In this document: positions 52,806 to 62,280 of the stretch, piece by piece
How the letters are laid out: each line of letters opens with the position of its first letter
How positions within the stretch are numbered: position 1 is the stretch's first letter
DNA from: JAEYFP01 sp047602645
GTDB taxonomy: Bacteria > Bacillota > Clostridia > Lachnospirales > Lachnospiraceae
DNA: 64,000 nucleotides
Direction: 5' to 3'
Assembly (NCBI GenBank): GCA_047602645.1
Contig: JASGGU010000001.1
Location: 62,001 to 126,000 of the forward strand
Notes under the pieces: generated by a model
Seen by the model: the letters and a program-made list of their open reading frames with translations, nothing else
Database searches by the model: none
Told to the model about the DNA's origin: nothing
Made by a program: the position numbers and the translations under genes

Positions 52806-54056
52806 GTGAAAATAGGATTTATTCTGAAAGATATAGGTTTATCACAAATTGATATGCATCATCCAGAGGAGGGAAATCCGGGTATTGGCGGCTCGGAGTT
52901 TCTTTTTTTGCTTTTAATGAAATATTTAGGGGAATATAGAGAAAAATTTGAAATTTACTGTTATCATTTTGAACAAAATTCGCTTATGGAAGGAATCTGC
53001 ACAAGAAAGGTAAATGATCTCCCGGAGGTGCTTAAGGCGGCGCAGAAGGATCAAATAGATTATTTGGTATATCAGCTCAATTGGGGCACTGAATGGTACT
53101 CTATGCTGGAAAAGACGGAAATCAAGGCGGTCGCGTGGGCACATTGTTATGTATCAAAGGAAGAATTGAACGCTATTGCGGACTGTGAGAATGTAAAAAG
53201 AGTTGTTTTTGTCGGCAAGGAACAGTATGATACGTATATTGACCACTGGGTTATTGAAAAAGCATCATTTATTTACAATATGGTGCCGATGACAGGGAAA
53301 GAAGAACGGAATACGAAATTGGAAAAGACGGTGACCTATGTGGGAAGTCTCACGAAGGGAAAAGGCTTTCATCTTCTTGCAAAAGAATGGAGATATATTC
53401 TTGCCCAAGTGCCGGAGGCTGAGTTGTATATTGCCGGAAGCGGCAAACTATATGACAGGAGAAGCAGGCTCGGTAAGTACCAAATTGCGGAGGCATCTTA
53501 TGAAGCAAGTTTTATGAAGTATTTGACGGATGATAAGGGCGCTGTCTTGGGCAGTGTTCATTTTTTAGGTATAGTAGGCAGCGAAAAGGATGAATTGTAT
53601 CGAAAAACCTTTGTGGGAATCATTAATCCCTCCGCGAAAACAGAAACTTTTGGAATGTCGGCCGTAGAAATGTCTGCATATGGAATTCCGATTGCTACAA
53701 AAGGTAAGTATGGCTTATATGATACGGTTTTGCACAAACAGACCGGACTTCTCAGCCATACAGGAATTGGACTGAGAAGAAATATTATAAGGCTGCTTAA
53801 GGATAAATCTTATAATAATCAGCTGGGCAGGCAGGGAAAGGCTTTTGTGAGTGCCGAGTTTACACCGCAGACGATAGTCCCTGAATGGATTGAATTGTTT
53901 GAGCAGCTTGCAGAAAACAGACCGGCTGTTTATAAGAAGCCGTCAGCTCATTATGGAAATGATTTTAAGTGGATGCGGATTATTAATCGATGTTTTAAGA
54001 AAATTTTAAAATTTCCAAGGTTTCCGGCCGTTTGTGATGTAAAACGAACCTATTGA
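52806..54056 (+). CDS. GT4 glycosyltransferase
   Basis: The 416-residue GT-B protein starts with GTG 52806 behind AAAGAGAG. It has an unusual N-terminal acceptor domain with the GNPGIGGSEFLF loop, then the donor domain: TVTYVGSLTKGKGFHLLAKEW, AELYIAGSGKLYD, and the nucleotide-sugar EX7E region AKTETFGMSAVEMSAYGIP. All are typical of retaining GT4 enzymes. The short gap upstream (52662-52805) holds only a 28-codon open frame at 52698-52784 without known relatives. The next GT2 gene follows 17 bases after its stop. Confidence 0.88.
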   Translation: MKIGFILKDIGLSQIDMHHPEEGNPGIGGSEFLFLLLMKYLGEYREKFEIYCYHFEQNSLMEGICTRKVNDLPEVLKAAQKDQIDYLVYQLNWGTEWYSMLEKTEIKAVAWAHCYVSKEELNAIADCENVKRVVFVGKEQYDTYIDHWVIEKASFIYNMVPMTGKEERNTKLEKTVTYVGSLTKGKGFHLLAKEWRYILAQVPEAELYIAGSGKLYDRRSRLGKYQIAEASYEASFMKYLTDDKGAVLGSVHFLGIVGSEKDELYRKTFVGIINPSAKTETFGMSAVEMSAYGIPIATKGKYGLYDTVLHKQTGLLSHTGIGLRRNIIRLLKDKSYNNQLGRQGKAFVSAEFTPQTIVPEWIELFEQLAENRPAVYKKPSAHYGNDFKWMRIINRCFKKILKFPRFPAVCDVKRTY

Positions 54057-54073
54057 GCAGAATAGAGGTGTTT

Positions 54074-55060
54074 ATGCAGGAAAATGAAAAGGAATTGATT
54101 TCGATCATTGTTCCGGTATATAATACGGAACATTATTTAGACTGCTGTGTGGCATCCCTTTGTGCACAGTCATACGAAAAGATAGAAATCATCTTGATAG
54201 ATGACGGTTCGACAGATATGTCAGGTCACCTGTGTGATTCGTATGCGGACAAGGATTCCCGCATTAAGGTGATCCATAAAGAAAACGGAGGACTTTCCTC
54301 AGCTAGGAATGCTGGAATTGCAGCGGCATCAGGCCGCTATATCGGCTTTGTTGATTCGGATGATTTTGTCCATAGAGATATGTATCGGCATCTGCTTCAG
54401 CTACTCAGAAAATATAGGGTGGATATCTCTGTTTGCAGGTTTGCGTATGTATCGGAGGGAGCTGACCGGTTTTTAGAAGCTGTAAGAGGAATTGTTTTAG
54501 GTGTTTATACCGGTCAGGAGCCGTTATGGAATCTGCTTTCTGCAGATGAAGGGATCAATTCTGGCATCATATGCGATAAGTTATTTACTGCGGAACTGTT
54601 TACGGATATCAGGTTTCCTATAGGAAAATATCACGAGGATGAGTATGTCATTCATGAATTATTTGACAGGGCAGCAGGTGTTGTATACAGCAGCTTTCCG
54701 TATTACTATTACCGCAGGCGAGACGGCAGTATCACGAATGCCTACTCCCTGCATAATTTAGATATGCTGCAGGCCTATGAGAACAGAGCTGATTATTATA
54801 GACAAAGAAGCTATAAAGATTTGTATCATGCTTCTTTGCTTCGCTATTTACACCTGTTGACCTATCATTATTTTCAACTGGTTAAAAGATATCCGCGGGA
54901 AAGTAAAAAGAGGACAGACATTGTTAAAAAAGTAAAGGATATTCTGGAGAGGGAAGAGCTTACGTTGCCCAAAGATAGATGCCGGGAATACAGAATGTTT
55001 ATTAGATACCCGATCCTATATAAAATTTTGCAAAAATTATGTATCTATAAAACTTTATAG
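54074..55060 (+). CDS. GT2 glycosyltransferase, EpsJ-like
   Basis: The start is ATG 54074 (MQENEKELISIIVPVYN) behind AGAGGTG; the TTG at 54053 has no site. The 328 residues are a GT-A enzyme of the EpsH/EpsJ type: IIVPVYNTEHYLDCCV, IDDGSTDMSGHLCDSYA, KENGGLSSARNAG, and metal-binding DSDD in IGFVDSDDFVHRDMY, then KYHEDEYVIHELF with the catalytic-type acid and a C-terminal helical extension of about 100 residues. This class builds exopolysaccharide backbones in Bacillus. It sits between a GT4 and a GT10 gene. Confidence 0.9.
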   Translation: MQENEKELISIIVPVYNTEHYLDCCVASLCAQSYEKIEIILIDDGSTDMSGHLCDSYADKDSRIKVIHKENGGLSSARNAGIAAASGRYIGFVDSDDFVHRDMYRHLLQLLRKYRVDISVCRFAYVSEGADRFLEAVRGIVLGVYTGQEPLWNLLSADEGINSGIICDKLFTAELFTDIRFPIGKYHEDEYVIHELFDRAAGVVYSSFPYYYYRRRDGSITNAYSLHNLDMLQAYENRADYYRQRSYKDLYHASLLRYLHLLTYHYFQLVKRYPRESKKRTDIVKKVKDILEREELTLPKDRCREYRMFIRYPILYKILQKLCIYKTL

Positions 55061-55075
55061 AATGGCGGTCAAGTG

Positions 55076-56023
55076 ATGAGAACAGTAAAAATAGATTTTT
55101 CCGGTTTTTGGCCTGGTTTTGATAAAGAAGACAATTTTATTATAAAAATACTGCGGGAGCGGTATTTGGTCGAATTCGCGGACGTCCCCGACTACTTGTT
55201 TTATTCAGTATTTTCAAAGGATTTTTTGAAATATGACTGTATCAGAATCTTTTATACAGGGGAGTGTATTACGCCTGATTTCAATTTGTGTGATTATGCA
55301 ATGGGCTTTGACTGGATTGCCTTCGCAGACCGGTATATCAGAGTACCGCTGTATCTATTATATCCCGAGGCTGCCTGCAAAGAGAATAGAGGAGAGCTTG
55401 CAAAAGAATGGTACGATAAGAAATCGGAGTTTTGCAGCTTTGTGTATTCCAATGCCGGGGCAAATCCGATCCGGTCAGAGCTATTTAGGGAGATCAATGC
55501 TTATAAGCCCGTGAATTCTGGCGGAAAGTATTTAAATACAGTCGGAGGTCCGGTGGCGGATAAGAGGGCATTTGAGGAAAAGCATCTTTTCTCAATCGCA
55601 TGTGAAAATAGTTCTTATGCGGGCTATACAACAGAAAAGCTGCTGCAGGCATTCTGCGCTCATGCGGTGCCGATTTATTGGGGAGATCCGTTAGCGGGAA
55701 AGGTATTTAATGAAAAGGCATTTGTTAATTGTCACGCTTATGATAAGATGGAGGATATTGCGGAGCGGATTCGTGAGCTTGATCAGGACAGGGAAAAATA
55801 TGTGGAAATGCTTGCACAACCGGTTTGGCGGACAGGGTTTGCGCCTGAGGAGCAGTTTGAGGCTATAAAAGAATTTCTTCACCGGATTGCAGAACAGCCG
55901 CTTGAGACTGCAAAACGAAGGAATGACAGCTTCTGGGGAACAATCTATGAAAAAGAACAAAAAAAGGTACTTACCGGCAGTAGTATGAAACATAAATTGA
56001 AAGCATTAATCGGAAGACCGTAA
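55076..56023 (+). CDS. GT10 alpha-1,3/4-fucosyltransferase-like enzyme
   Basis: The 315-residue protein carries the conserved GT10 core: FSIACENSSYAGYTTEKLLQ followed by HAVPIYWGDP and FNEKAFVNCHAY, the motif that binds GDP-fucose in bacterial and animal alpha-1,3-fucosyltransferases. The N-terminal acceptor half is divergent, as is normal. Start is ATG 55076 (a GTG is directly before). A GDP-L-fucose source (Gmd, Fcl or FKP) is not in the window. Together with the NodZ-like gene at 57816 it suggests a fucosylated glycan. It ends 35 bases before the ABC transporter gene. Confidence 0.88.
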   Translation: MRTVKIDFSGFWPGFDKEDNFIIKILRERYLVEFADVPDYLFYSVFSKDFLKYDCIRIFYTGECITPDFNLCDYAMGFDWIAFADRYIRVPLYLLYPEAACKENRGELAKEWYDKKSEFCSFVYSNAGANPIRSELFREINAYKPVNSGGKYLNTVGGPVADKRAFEEKHLFSIACENSSYAGYTTEKLLQAFCAHAVPIYWGDPLAGKVFNEKAFVNCHAYDKMEDIAERIRELDQDREKYVEMLAQPVWRTGFAPEEQFEAIKEFLHRIAEQPLETAKRRNDSFWGTIYEKEQKKVLTGSSMKHKLKALIGRP

Positions 56024-56058
56024 TATACAGATGATGAATATCAGAATGGGAGAATGGG

Positions 56059-57804
56059 ATGGATCTATTAAGAAAATTTAATTATATTTTATCTAGAAGG
56101 CAAAAAATATATGTGATCTTGCTGTTTTTTATTATTTTATTCGGAACACTTATGGAGCTTGCGGGGGTATCGATTATTCTTCCGTTTGTTCAGGCAATTG
56201 TGTCCCCGAACACCATTATGAATAATCGATATATTGTTAAAATATGTGAATTTTTTCAAATTGATGGAGTTAATCATTTATTAATCTTAATTTCAATAGT
56301 AATGATTTTAATATATGTTGTTAAAAATATCTATATGTGCCTGATGTATAATACGATGTATCATTTTATTTATAATAATCAGAGGAAGCTTGCAAATCAG
56401 ATGTTTCGATGTTATATGGAGCAACCCTATATTTTTCATTTATCTAAAAACTCTTCGGAGATGATTCGTAATATTACCAGTGATTCTGCAATGTTTTTTT
56501 CCGCTATTTTAGCATATCTGCAATTATTAACAGAGATTAGTGTCTGTCTTGTTTTAGTTACTTTTTTACTTTTGGTTGACAAGAGTATAACAATTGGAAT
56601 TGCAGGTGTTTTATTGGTTTTTATCGTATTTTATTCACAAATTATTAAGAAGAAAATACAAAGCATGGGAGAAAGCACACGGGAAAGCCAGGTAGGTATG
56701 ACAAAATGGATCCAGCAGGGCTTTGGCGGAATTAAAGAAGTGAAAATATTAGGCAGAGAGCAGTTTTTTCTAAATAATTATGATGTCACCTATAAGGAAT
56801 ATGCTGATGCGAACCGCAAATTTATGATATATTCCTTTTTGCCAAAGCCGCTTATGGAAACATTTTGCGTTGCGAGTATTATGGCAGTGATTGCCTTAAA
56901 ACTCTATCGGAATGTAGATTTGACTTATTTTGCACCGACCCTTTCCGTGTTTGCGATCGCTGCGTTCCGTATGCTGCCATCGGCGGGAAAGATTGCCCAG
57001 TTTATCAATAATATTGTCTATAACAGGCCCGCAGTGGATGCAGTATACTGCAGCCTCAAGGATATTGAGAAACTGATTCCAAATACAGAAAAAGCGAATT
57101 GCGGAAAGGAAGAATTTGATTTTCATGATGCAATCAATATCCGGCATATGGATTTTCATTATCCTAATGTTGAGAAAAATGTATTAAATGATGTAAATTT
57201 AAAAATACAGAAAAATTTATCGGTGGCATTTGTGGGACCGTCTGGAGCGGGGAAGACGACGCTGGCAGATATTATTTTAGGGGTACTGCAGCCACAGGGC
57301 GGAGTTGCTTCTGCAGACGATATTAACATACATGAGAATTTACGCGGGTGGAATAAGCATTTGGGCTATATTCCTCAATCCATTTTTCTGACAGATGATA
57401 CAATTCGCAATAACATTGCTTTTGGAATAGAACGGGATCGAATTGATGAAGAACAAGTTTGGAAGGCCCTAGAGGGTGCGCAGCTAAAGACATTTATTGA
57501 GAGTCTGGACAAGGGGTTGGATACGGCCGTGGGAGAGCGCGGAGTCAGACTGTCGGGAGGTCAGCGGCAGCGTATTGGGATTGCGAGGGCATTGTACAGA
57601 GATCCGGATGTTCTCGTATTGGACGAGGCCACTTCGGCACTGGATACTGAGACAGAGACGGCCGTTATGGAGGCGATTGAAAATTTATCGGGCAAGAAGA
57701 CTATCATTATCATTGCGCACAGGCTGACAACGATCCGCAATTGTGATATGGTATATGAGATAAATAACGGAGTGGTAAATCTGCAGCCCAAAAAGGGTGA
57801 ATAG
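56059..57804 (+). CDS. MsbA/PglK-type ABC flippase
   Basis: This 581-residue half-transporter fuses six membrane helices (residues about 18-320) to one ATPase domain. Walker A is FVGPSGAGKTTLAD, the signature LSGGQRQRIGIARAL, Walker B VLVLDEATSALD and the H-loop histidine is in IIIAHRLTT. In glycan loci such proteins flip lipid-linked oligosaccharides or export glycolipids, as PglK does. It lies between two fucosyltransferase genes, so the fucosylated lipid-linked glycan is the likely cargo. This context suggests an export route other than Wzx/Wzy, which I do not see in the window. Confidence 0.9.
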   Translation: MDLLRKFNYILSRRQKIYVILLFFIILFGTLMELAGVSIILPFVQAIVSPNTIMNNRYIVKICEFFQIDGVNHLLILISIVMILIYVVKNIYMCLMYNTMYHFIYNNQRKLANQMFRCYMEQPYIFHLSKNSSEMIRNITSDSAMFFSAILAYLQLLTEISVCLVLVTFLLLVDKSITIGIAGVLLVFIVFYSQIIKKKIQSMGESTRESQVGMTKWIQQGFGGIKEVKILGREQFFLNNYDVTYKEYADANRKFMIYSFLPKPLMETFCVASIMAVIALKLYRNVDLTYFAPTLSVFAIAAFRMLPSAGKIAQFINNIVYNRPAVDAVYCSLKDIEKLIPNTEKANCGKEEFDFHDAINIRHMDFHYPNVEKNVLNDVNLKIQKNLSVAFVGPSGAGKTTLADIILGVLQPQGGVASADDINIHENLRGWNKHLGYIPQSIFLTDDTIRNNIAFGIERDRIDEEQVWKALEGAQLKTFIESLDKGLDTAVGERGVRLSGGQRQRIGIARALYRDPDVLVLDEATSALDTETETAVMEAIENLSGKKTIIIIAHRLTTIRNCDMVYEINNGVVNLQPKKGE

Positions 57805-57815
57805 AAAGAGCAATT

Positions 57816-58865
57816 ATGAAAGATCAGTTAAGACAATATTTAAAACGGCATCCGAGACTTAAGTATTTTCAAAAATGTATCAGCGGGTACCGTAACGCAG
57901 ATTTTATGCGTTTTATATGCGGTGAGGGCAGCAATGTCATGCGCATCGAATCTTTTGGTGAAGAACATACGGATGAGGTCATCTATCGAATAGAAATTAA
58001 CACAGCTACTGACGGTTTTTTTGCGCTTTTCCGTGCAACTCTGAATTATTTGTATTTTGCAGACCTGATGAAGCTGAAACCAGCGGTAATTTGGGGTAAG
58101 GATGTACCCTATGCGGAAAAGGAAAGAATAAACGGTACAGACAATCCGTTCGCCTATTACTTTGTTCCGATATCCGGATTACACGCAGAGGATATCGCAA
58201 AAAGCCGATATGTAATCCAAAGCATGTGGAGTCATCAAAGCTTTGCGGAAGGCTTAAAGCAGCGGGCAATGGGTTATGACCATTCGGAGGCCTATCTACT
58301 GGAAATGGGAAGAATAGTAGGGAAATATATTGTATTTAACGAAGAGGTACAGGGGTTTCTTGAGGATGATTGTAATGCGTTTTCCGCTGGAAAGCGAACG
58401 ATAGGAATTCATGTGCGCGGAACAGACTACAAGATTACTTATAAAAATCATCCAGTGGCTGTCTCCGTGGAGGATTATTTTAACAGACTGGATTCCTTGT
58501 TTAAGACGGAAGCCTTTGATCAGATTTTTCTCGCTACAGATGACACCGGAATTCTGAACAGCTTTAAGGCAAGGTATCAAACAAAAGTTAGGTACTTTTC
58601 CGACACGGAGCGCGCGGATGGTATGACGTCAGTCGCATTCAGTTATTCAGAAAGAAAAAACCACCGTTATTTGCTTGGCTATGAGGTGCTGCGGGATGCC
58701 TATGCATTGTCATTATGCGACGGATTTATTGGGAATCTGTCTCAGGTTAGCCTTTGTACGCGAATATTAAAGTATAGCCGCAATGAGCGGTTTGATTATA
58801 TAGAAATTATAGATCATGGCATTCATCAGCAGGGAAAGAAATTTGTTCCGCCTGAAAAAATATAA
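57816..58865 (+). CDS. NodZ/GT23-like alpha-fucosyltransferase
   Basis: The 349-residue protein has the fucosyltransferase-superfamily (GT-B) signature IGIHVRGTDYKI near residue 193, in which the Arg holds the donor diphosphate, followed by IFLATDDTGIL and a late GFIGNLSQVSLCTR stretch that marks the donor site. NodZ and its relatives make alpha-1,6 links to GlcNAc; the exact linkage here is not known, and GT11 is a less likely alternative. ATG 57816 lies 11 bases after the ABC stop with GAAAGAG upstream. Two fucosyltransferases flank the transporter, so the glycan may be fucosylated twice. Confidence 0.75.
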   Translation: MKDQLRQYLKRHPRLKYFQKCISGYRNADFMRFICGEGSNVMRIESFGEEHTDEVIYRIEINTATDGFFALFRATLNYLYFADLMKLKPAVIWGKDVPYAEKERINGTDNPFAYYFVPISGLHAEDIAKSRYVIQSMWSHQSFAEGLKQRAMGYDHSEAYLLEMGRIVGKYIVFNEEVQGFLEDDCNAFSAGKRTIGIHVRGTDYKITYKNHPVAVSVEDYFNRLDSLFKTEAFDQIFLATDDTGILNSFKARYQTKVRYFSDTERADGMTSVAFSYSERKNHRYLLGYEVLRDAYALSLCDGFIGNLSQVSLCTRILKYSRNERFDYIEIIDHGIHQQGKKFVPPEKI

Positions 58866-58909
58866 CTCAAATCAAATTTAAGTTATTTCTATAATGGGAG
58901 AAGAGTACG

Positions 58910-59602
58910 ATGGGCTTTGCGGAAAAGGTAACAGGTACACTCAAGGCAAAAAAGTATAAGAGGGAGCTGACACATACGCTGAACGTCAGGTTCGGGCCGC
59001 ATGCGGGAACCGATAGAATTACCGTGTACGAGGGGGATAATTATATTGGCGGCAACAATTATATACAAAACTGCCGGATCGGAAGAGGAAGCTATATCGG
59101 AAGGGATACCACAATTCAAAGCTCTATGATAGGTCGATACAGCAGTATCGGAGCGGAGGTACAGCTGTTAAGCGGCAGGCATCCGAGCAGAGATTTTGTA
59201 TCGACACATCCAGCCTTCTATTCTGTTTGCCCGGTTACGGGAAGGACTTATGTAAAGCAACAGAAGTATCAAGAGAGAGCAGATGTTGACACATTTGGTC
59301 ACCAGCTTGAAATAGGAAATGATGTGTGGATCGGACAGGGAGCCGCTTTGATGGAGGGAATTAGAATCGGTGACGGAGCAATTATTGGTGCGGGAGCGGT
59401 TGTCACTAAGGATGTTGAGCCGTACAGCGTGGTTGCCGGAGTGCCGGCAAAGGAAATCAGGAAGCGTTTTTCCGAAGAGGAAATCGAATGGCTTCTTTTA
59501 CTTGCGTGGTGGAATCGGGATGAAGAATGGATACGAGCAAATGCGGAATACTTCGAAAATATTTCCCTGCTAAAAAGCAAGCAGCAGAAATCGAACGATT
59601 AA
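58910..59602 (+). CDS. Hexapeptide-repeat (LbH) acetyltransferase, CatB/NodL-like
   Basis: The 230 residues fold as a left-handed beta helix: hexapeptide repeats run from YIGGNNYIQNCRIGRG through IQSSMIGRYSSIGAEVQ and, after an insert of about 50 residues, VWIGQGAALMEGIRIGDGAIIGAGAVVTKDVEPYS with the usual GVPAKEIRKRF end. The His in SGRHPSR and the H-GxL region (TFGHQLEIG) are probable catalytic contacts. It likely acetylates a sugar of the glycan from acetyl-CoA. ATG 58910 follows GGGAGAAGAG; the GT2-GT61 gene begins 12 bases after. Confidence 0.88.
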   Translation: MGFAEKVTGTLKAKKYKRELTHTLNVRFGPHAGTDRITVYEGDNYIGGNNYIQNCRIGRGSYIGRDTTIQSSMIGRYSSIGAEVQLLSGRHPSRDFVSTHPAFYSVCPVTGRTYVKQQKYQERADVDTFGHQLEIGNDVWIGQGAALMEGIRIGDGAIIGAGAVVTKDVEPYSVVAGVPAKEIRKRFSEEEIEWLLLLAWWNRDEEWIRANAEYFENISLLKSKQQKSND

Positions 59603-59614
59603 AATGGAGATGCT

Positions 59615-61723
59615 ATGGAAAACTATACATTGTCGGTTATTATACCCAATTACAATAATGAAAAGTATATCAGGCAGTGTGTCGAGAGTATAGCCGGACA
59701 AACCTATCCCGTGCTGGAAATCGTGATTGTGGATGACTGTTCGACAGACGGGTCTGAAAAAGTTATTCAGGAGCTTCAGTTGGTATTTCAATGCGTGAAG
59801 CCGCATTTTTTAAAGACAAATGCTGGGGTATCACATGCAAGAAATATGGGGATATCTTTGGCTGAGGGTGAGTATGTATCATTTTTGGATGCGGATGATC
59901 TGTTAGGAGATCCGCATAAGCTTGAAAATGAAATGCGGCTGATTCGAAAATACAGGGAAAAGGGAGCGGATGTTGCTGCTTATTCGAAGGTTCTGTATAT
60001 TGATGAGGAAGGAAGGAATCTTCCCTCAAATGAGCCGCGGCTTGCTTACAGCGGAAATATTTACAGGCAGCTGCTATGTACTTATAATACAACTATTATA
60101 CCAAGAGATTTCTGCATAAAAAAGGATATTGTGAAGGCACTCGGCGGCTACAGGGAAGATATGAACCTTTTTGAAGACTACGAGCTGACACTGCGGATTG
60201 CAAGAAACTATGATTTTTATGATACGAATGAAGCGGGGACGGCATATCGCATTAAATCTTCCGGATTATCTTCAAGGACACAAAAGGAATGTGATCAGGT
60301 TTTTATGAGGATTTTTTATGAAAACTTAAAAGGTGTTCCTCTGACTGAGAGGATCGCCTCCCTGAAAGAAAAATTATCTTCTTATTGCGTACGCAGAGTC
60401 AGACCACGGATTTTCCGATATTTAAGGGTACTGAAAAAAATGCTTAAGAAGACGGCGGTCTATCGGCTAAAAGAGCAATGCAGACAAAAAAGATCAGTGA
60501 TACTGTTTCGGTTGCTTCTTAGAAATCTTTTCAGGGAGGGGAAACAGACAATCGGCAGAAGAGTGACCTCAATGAAATGCTACAGGGAATATCACAGGGT
60601 GGACTATCAGATTGTGGAAGCTGCATGTGAACGCCCTGTTTATTTGGCTCCCTGTTTTGAAAAGAAAGAGGGAGAGGTTTATTGTTTTCAATCTCCGGAA
60701 ATTTATGTGGCAACACTAAAAAATATAAGTGTCATCGGCGGATGCGGTGCATTATTTACGAAGGATTGCTGTATTCTTGATATTTTGGCAGAGGATATGG
60801 AAGGCCGTGCGGATTATGTGACCGCACCGACCTGCTTTTATTATCGCAATAAGCTCTTCGTAAAATATGCTCAAAAAAATATTGTAATACAAAAGGGAAT
60901 TTTTTTATGCGGAGTAGCACCTTTTAATTATTATCATTTTGTTGTGGAAATGATGTCGCGCCTGGCTTACACAGAGAAGTTGATTGCAGATAAAAAGATC
61001 CCTCTTTTAATAGATGAAGCGGCTTTTCAGTACCCGCAGATGAGTGAACTTCTGGAGCGGTTAAATACTTTTCACAGGCCGGTTGTTAAAATAAAAAGCA
61101 CGGCGCTCTATCGCGTAAAGGAGCTTATTTATCCTTCTATGAATACTTGGTTTCCGGTGAATGTGCAGATCGGACTCAAAAATATTCCAGCGGATTTTAT
61201 GATTGCAAAAACAGCACTGACAAATTTGCGCGATACGCTTCTGCAGAGTGCGGGTGCCACTTCCGATGAGCGGAAAATATATATTTCACGTAAAAAAAGG
61301 GACCTTAGCCGTTTGTTAAATGAAGAAGCTATTGAAAAGCTTTTTATAAAATATGGATTTGAGATTATTTATCCGGAGGAGTTGAGTCTTTCCGAACAGA
61401 TCCGGGCTTTTGCCGGAGCAAGTGCTGTAGCCGGCGTTTCGGGGGCCGCTTTTACAAATATTATTTTTTGCAGACCTCAAACAGAGGTTATTTGTATCAT
61501 CCCGATGGAATATGAATTTTATTTATATTCCACAATGGCCTATTTACTTGAGGAACGATTTGTTTTTTTGGATGCGGGCATAGCAAACAGGGGTGAAAAC
61601 CCTGCGCTTAGCCAATATGAGCTAGACGAAGCGTATTGTGAGAGAATGTTAGGTGAAAATAATATAGAACTATTGAATGAACTGCCGGATGCTAAGGAGG
61701 AATGCCATCATGATTTTACGTGA
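59615..61723 (+). CDS. Fusion of a GT2 and a GT61 (DUF563) glycosyltransferase
   Basis: The 702 residues form two enzymes. Residues 1-about 260 are a GT2 transferase: YTLSVIIPNYNNEKYIRQCV, DDCSTDGSE, the DADD metal site in YVSFLDADDLL and NLFEDYELTLRI. After a basic linker, residues about 320-690 are a GT61 protein: FYYRNKLFVKY, GVAPFNYYHFVVEMMSRL, YISRKKRDLSR, and the signature AVAGVSGAAFTNIIFCRP. GT61 includes plant and bacterial xylosyl-like and GlcNAc-like transferases. So two successive sugars may be added by one polypeptide. The end overlaps the next GNAT gene by 14 bases. Confidence 0.87.
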   Translation: MENYTLSVIIPNYNNEKYIRQCVESIAGQTYPVLEIVIVDDCSTDGSEKVIQELQLVFQCVKPHFLKTNAGVSHARNMGISLAEGEYVSFLDADDLLGDPHKLENEMRLIRKYREKGADVAAYSKVLYIDEEGRNLPSNEPRLAYSGNIYRQLLCTYNTTIIPRDFCIKKDIVKALGGYREDMNLFEDYELTLRIARNYDFYDTNEAGTAYRIKSSGLSSRTQKECDQVFMRIFYENLKGVPLTERIASLKEKLSSYCVRRVRPRIFRYLRVLKKMLKKTAVYRLKEQCRQKRSVILFRLLLRNLFREGKQTIGRRVTSMKCYREYHRVDYQIVEAACERPVYLAPCFEKKEGEVYCFQSPEIYVATLKNISVIGGCGALFTKDCCILDILAEDMEGRADYVTAPTCFYYRNKLFVKYAQKNIVIQKGIFLCGVAPFNYYHFVVEMMSRLAYTEKLIADKKIPLLIDEAAFQYPQMSELLERLNTFHRPVVKIKSTALYRVKELIYPSMNTWFPVNVQIGLKNIPADFMIAKTALTNLRDTLLQSAGATSDERKIYISRKKRDLSRLLNEEAIEKLFIKYGFEIIYPEELSLSEQIRAFAGASAVAGVSGAAFTNIIFCRPQTEVICIIPMEYEFYLYSTMAYLLEERFVFLDAGIANRGENPALSQYELDEAYCERMLGENNIELLNELPDAKEECHHDFT

Positions 61724-62222
61724 ATTGCAGCTTTCAGATGCGAATGAAATGGTTAAATGGATGCATGATTCGAGTGTTGTAAGTGTTCTCCCGACTAGAT
61801 TTGAGGATATGACGGTTGAAGACTGCAAGAATTTTATTCTGTCCTCAAAAGACGATGAAAAAAATATGCATAAAGCAATTTGCGATGGTGATGGAAACTA
61901 TATCGGAACGGTCAGCCTTAAGGATATCGATTATAATAACGCAACAGGCGAGCTTGCAATTGTGCTGACTGCAAAGGCAATTGGAAAAGGCTACGCATGT
62001 AACGCTTTAAAAAAAATTTTAAGTATTGCATTTTGTGAACTTGGCTTAAACAGGGTATATCTTTGTGTGTTTGAAGATAATATCAGAGCAATTAAATTTT
62101 ATGAAAAAATGAACTTGAAATATGAGGGAACATTTAGGGAACACAGGTTATCAAAGGATGGTTTGAGACATAATTTATGTTGGTATAGTATTTTAAGAAC
62201 GGAATTTGAATGCGGTAAATAA
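61710..62222 (+). CDS. GNAT N-acetyltransferase (FdtC-like)
   Basis: Start at ATG 61710 (MILRELQLSDANEMVKW) behind GGAGGAAT; longer frames belong to the upstream gene. The 170 residues hold the GNAT elements IGTVSLKDIDYNNATGELAIVL, the acetyl-CoA loop AKAIGKGYACNAL and VFEDNIRAIKFYEKMNL. It resembles GNAT enzymes encoded beside sugar 3,4-ketoisomerases, so it may acetylate the 3-amino group of a dTDP-3-amino-sugar (Fuc3N or Qui3N). It lies 58 bases before the ketoisomerase gene. Confidence 0.83.
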   Translation: MILRELQLSDANEMVKWMHDSSVVSVLPTRFEDMTVEDCKNFILSSKDDEKNMHKAICDGDGNYIGTVSLKDIDYNNATGELAIVLTAKAIGKGYACNALKKILSIAFCELGLNRVYLCVFEDNIRAIKFYEKMNLKYEGTFREHRLSKDGLRHNLCWYSILRTEFECGK

Positions 62223-62280
62223 ACTTGTTTGATGTGTTTGACGAGCGGATATTTTATATGAGAAATGTGAGGAACGAAAA

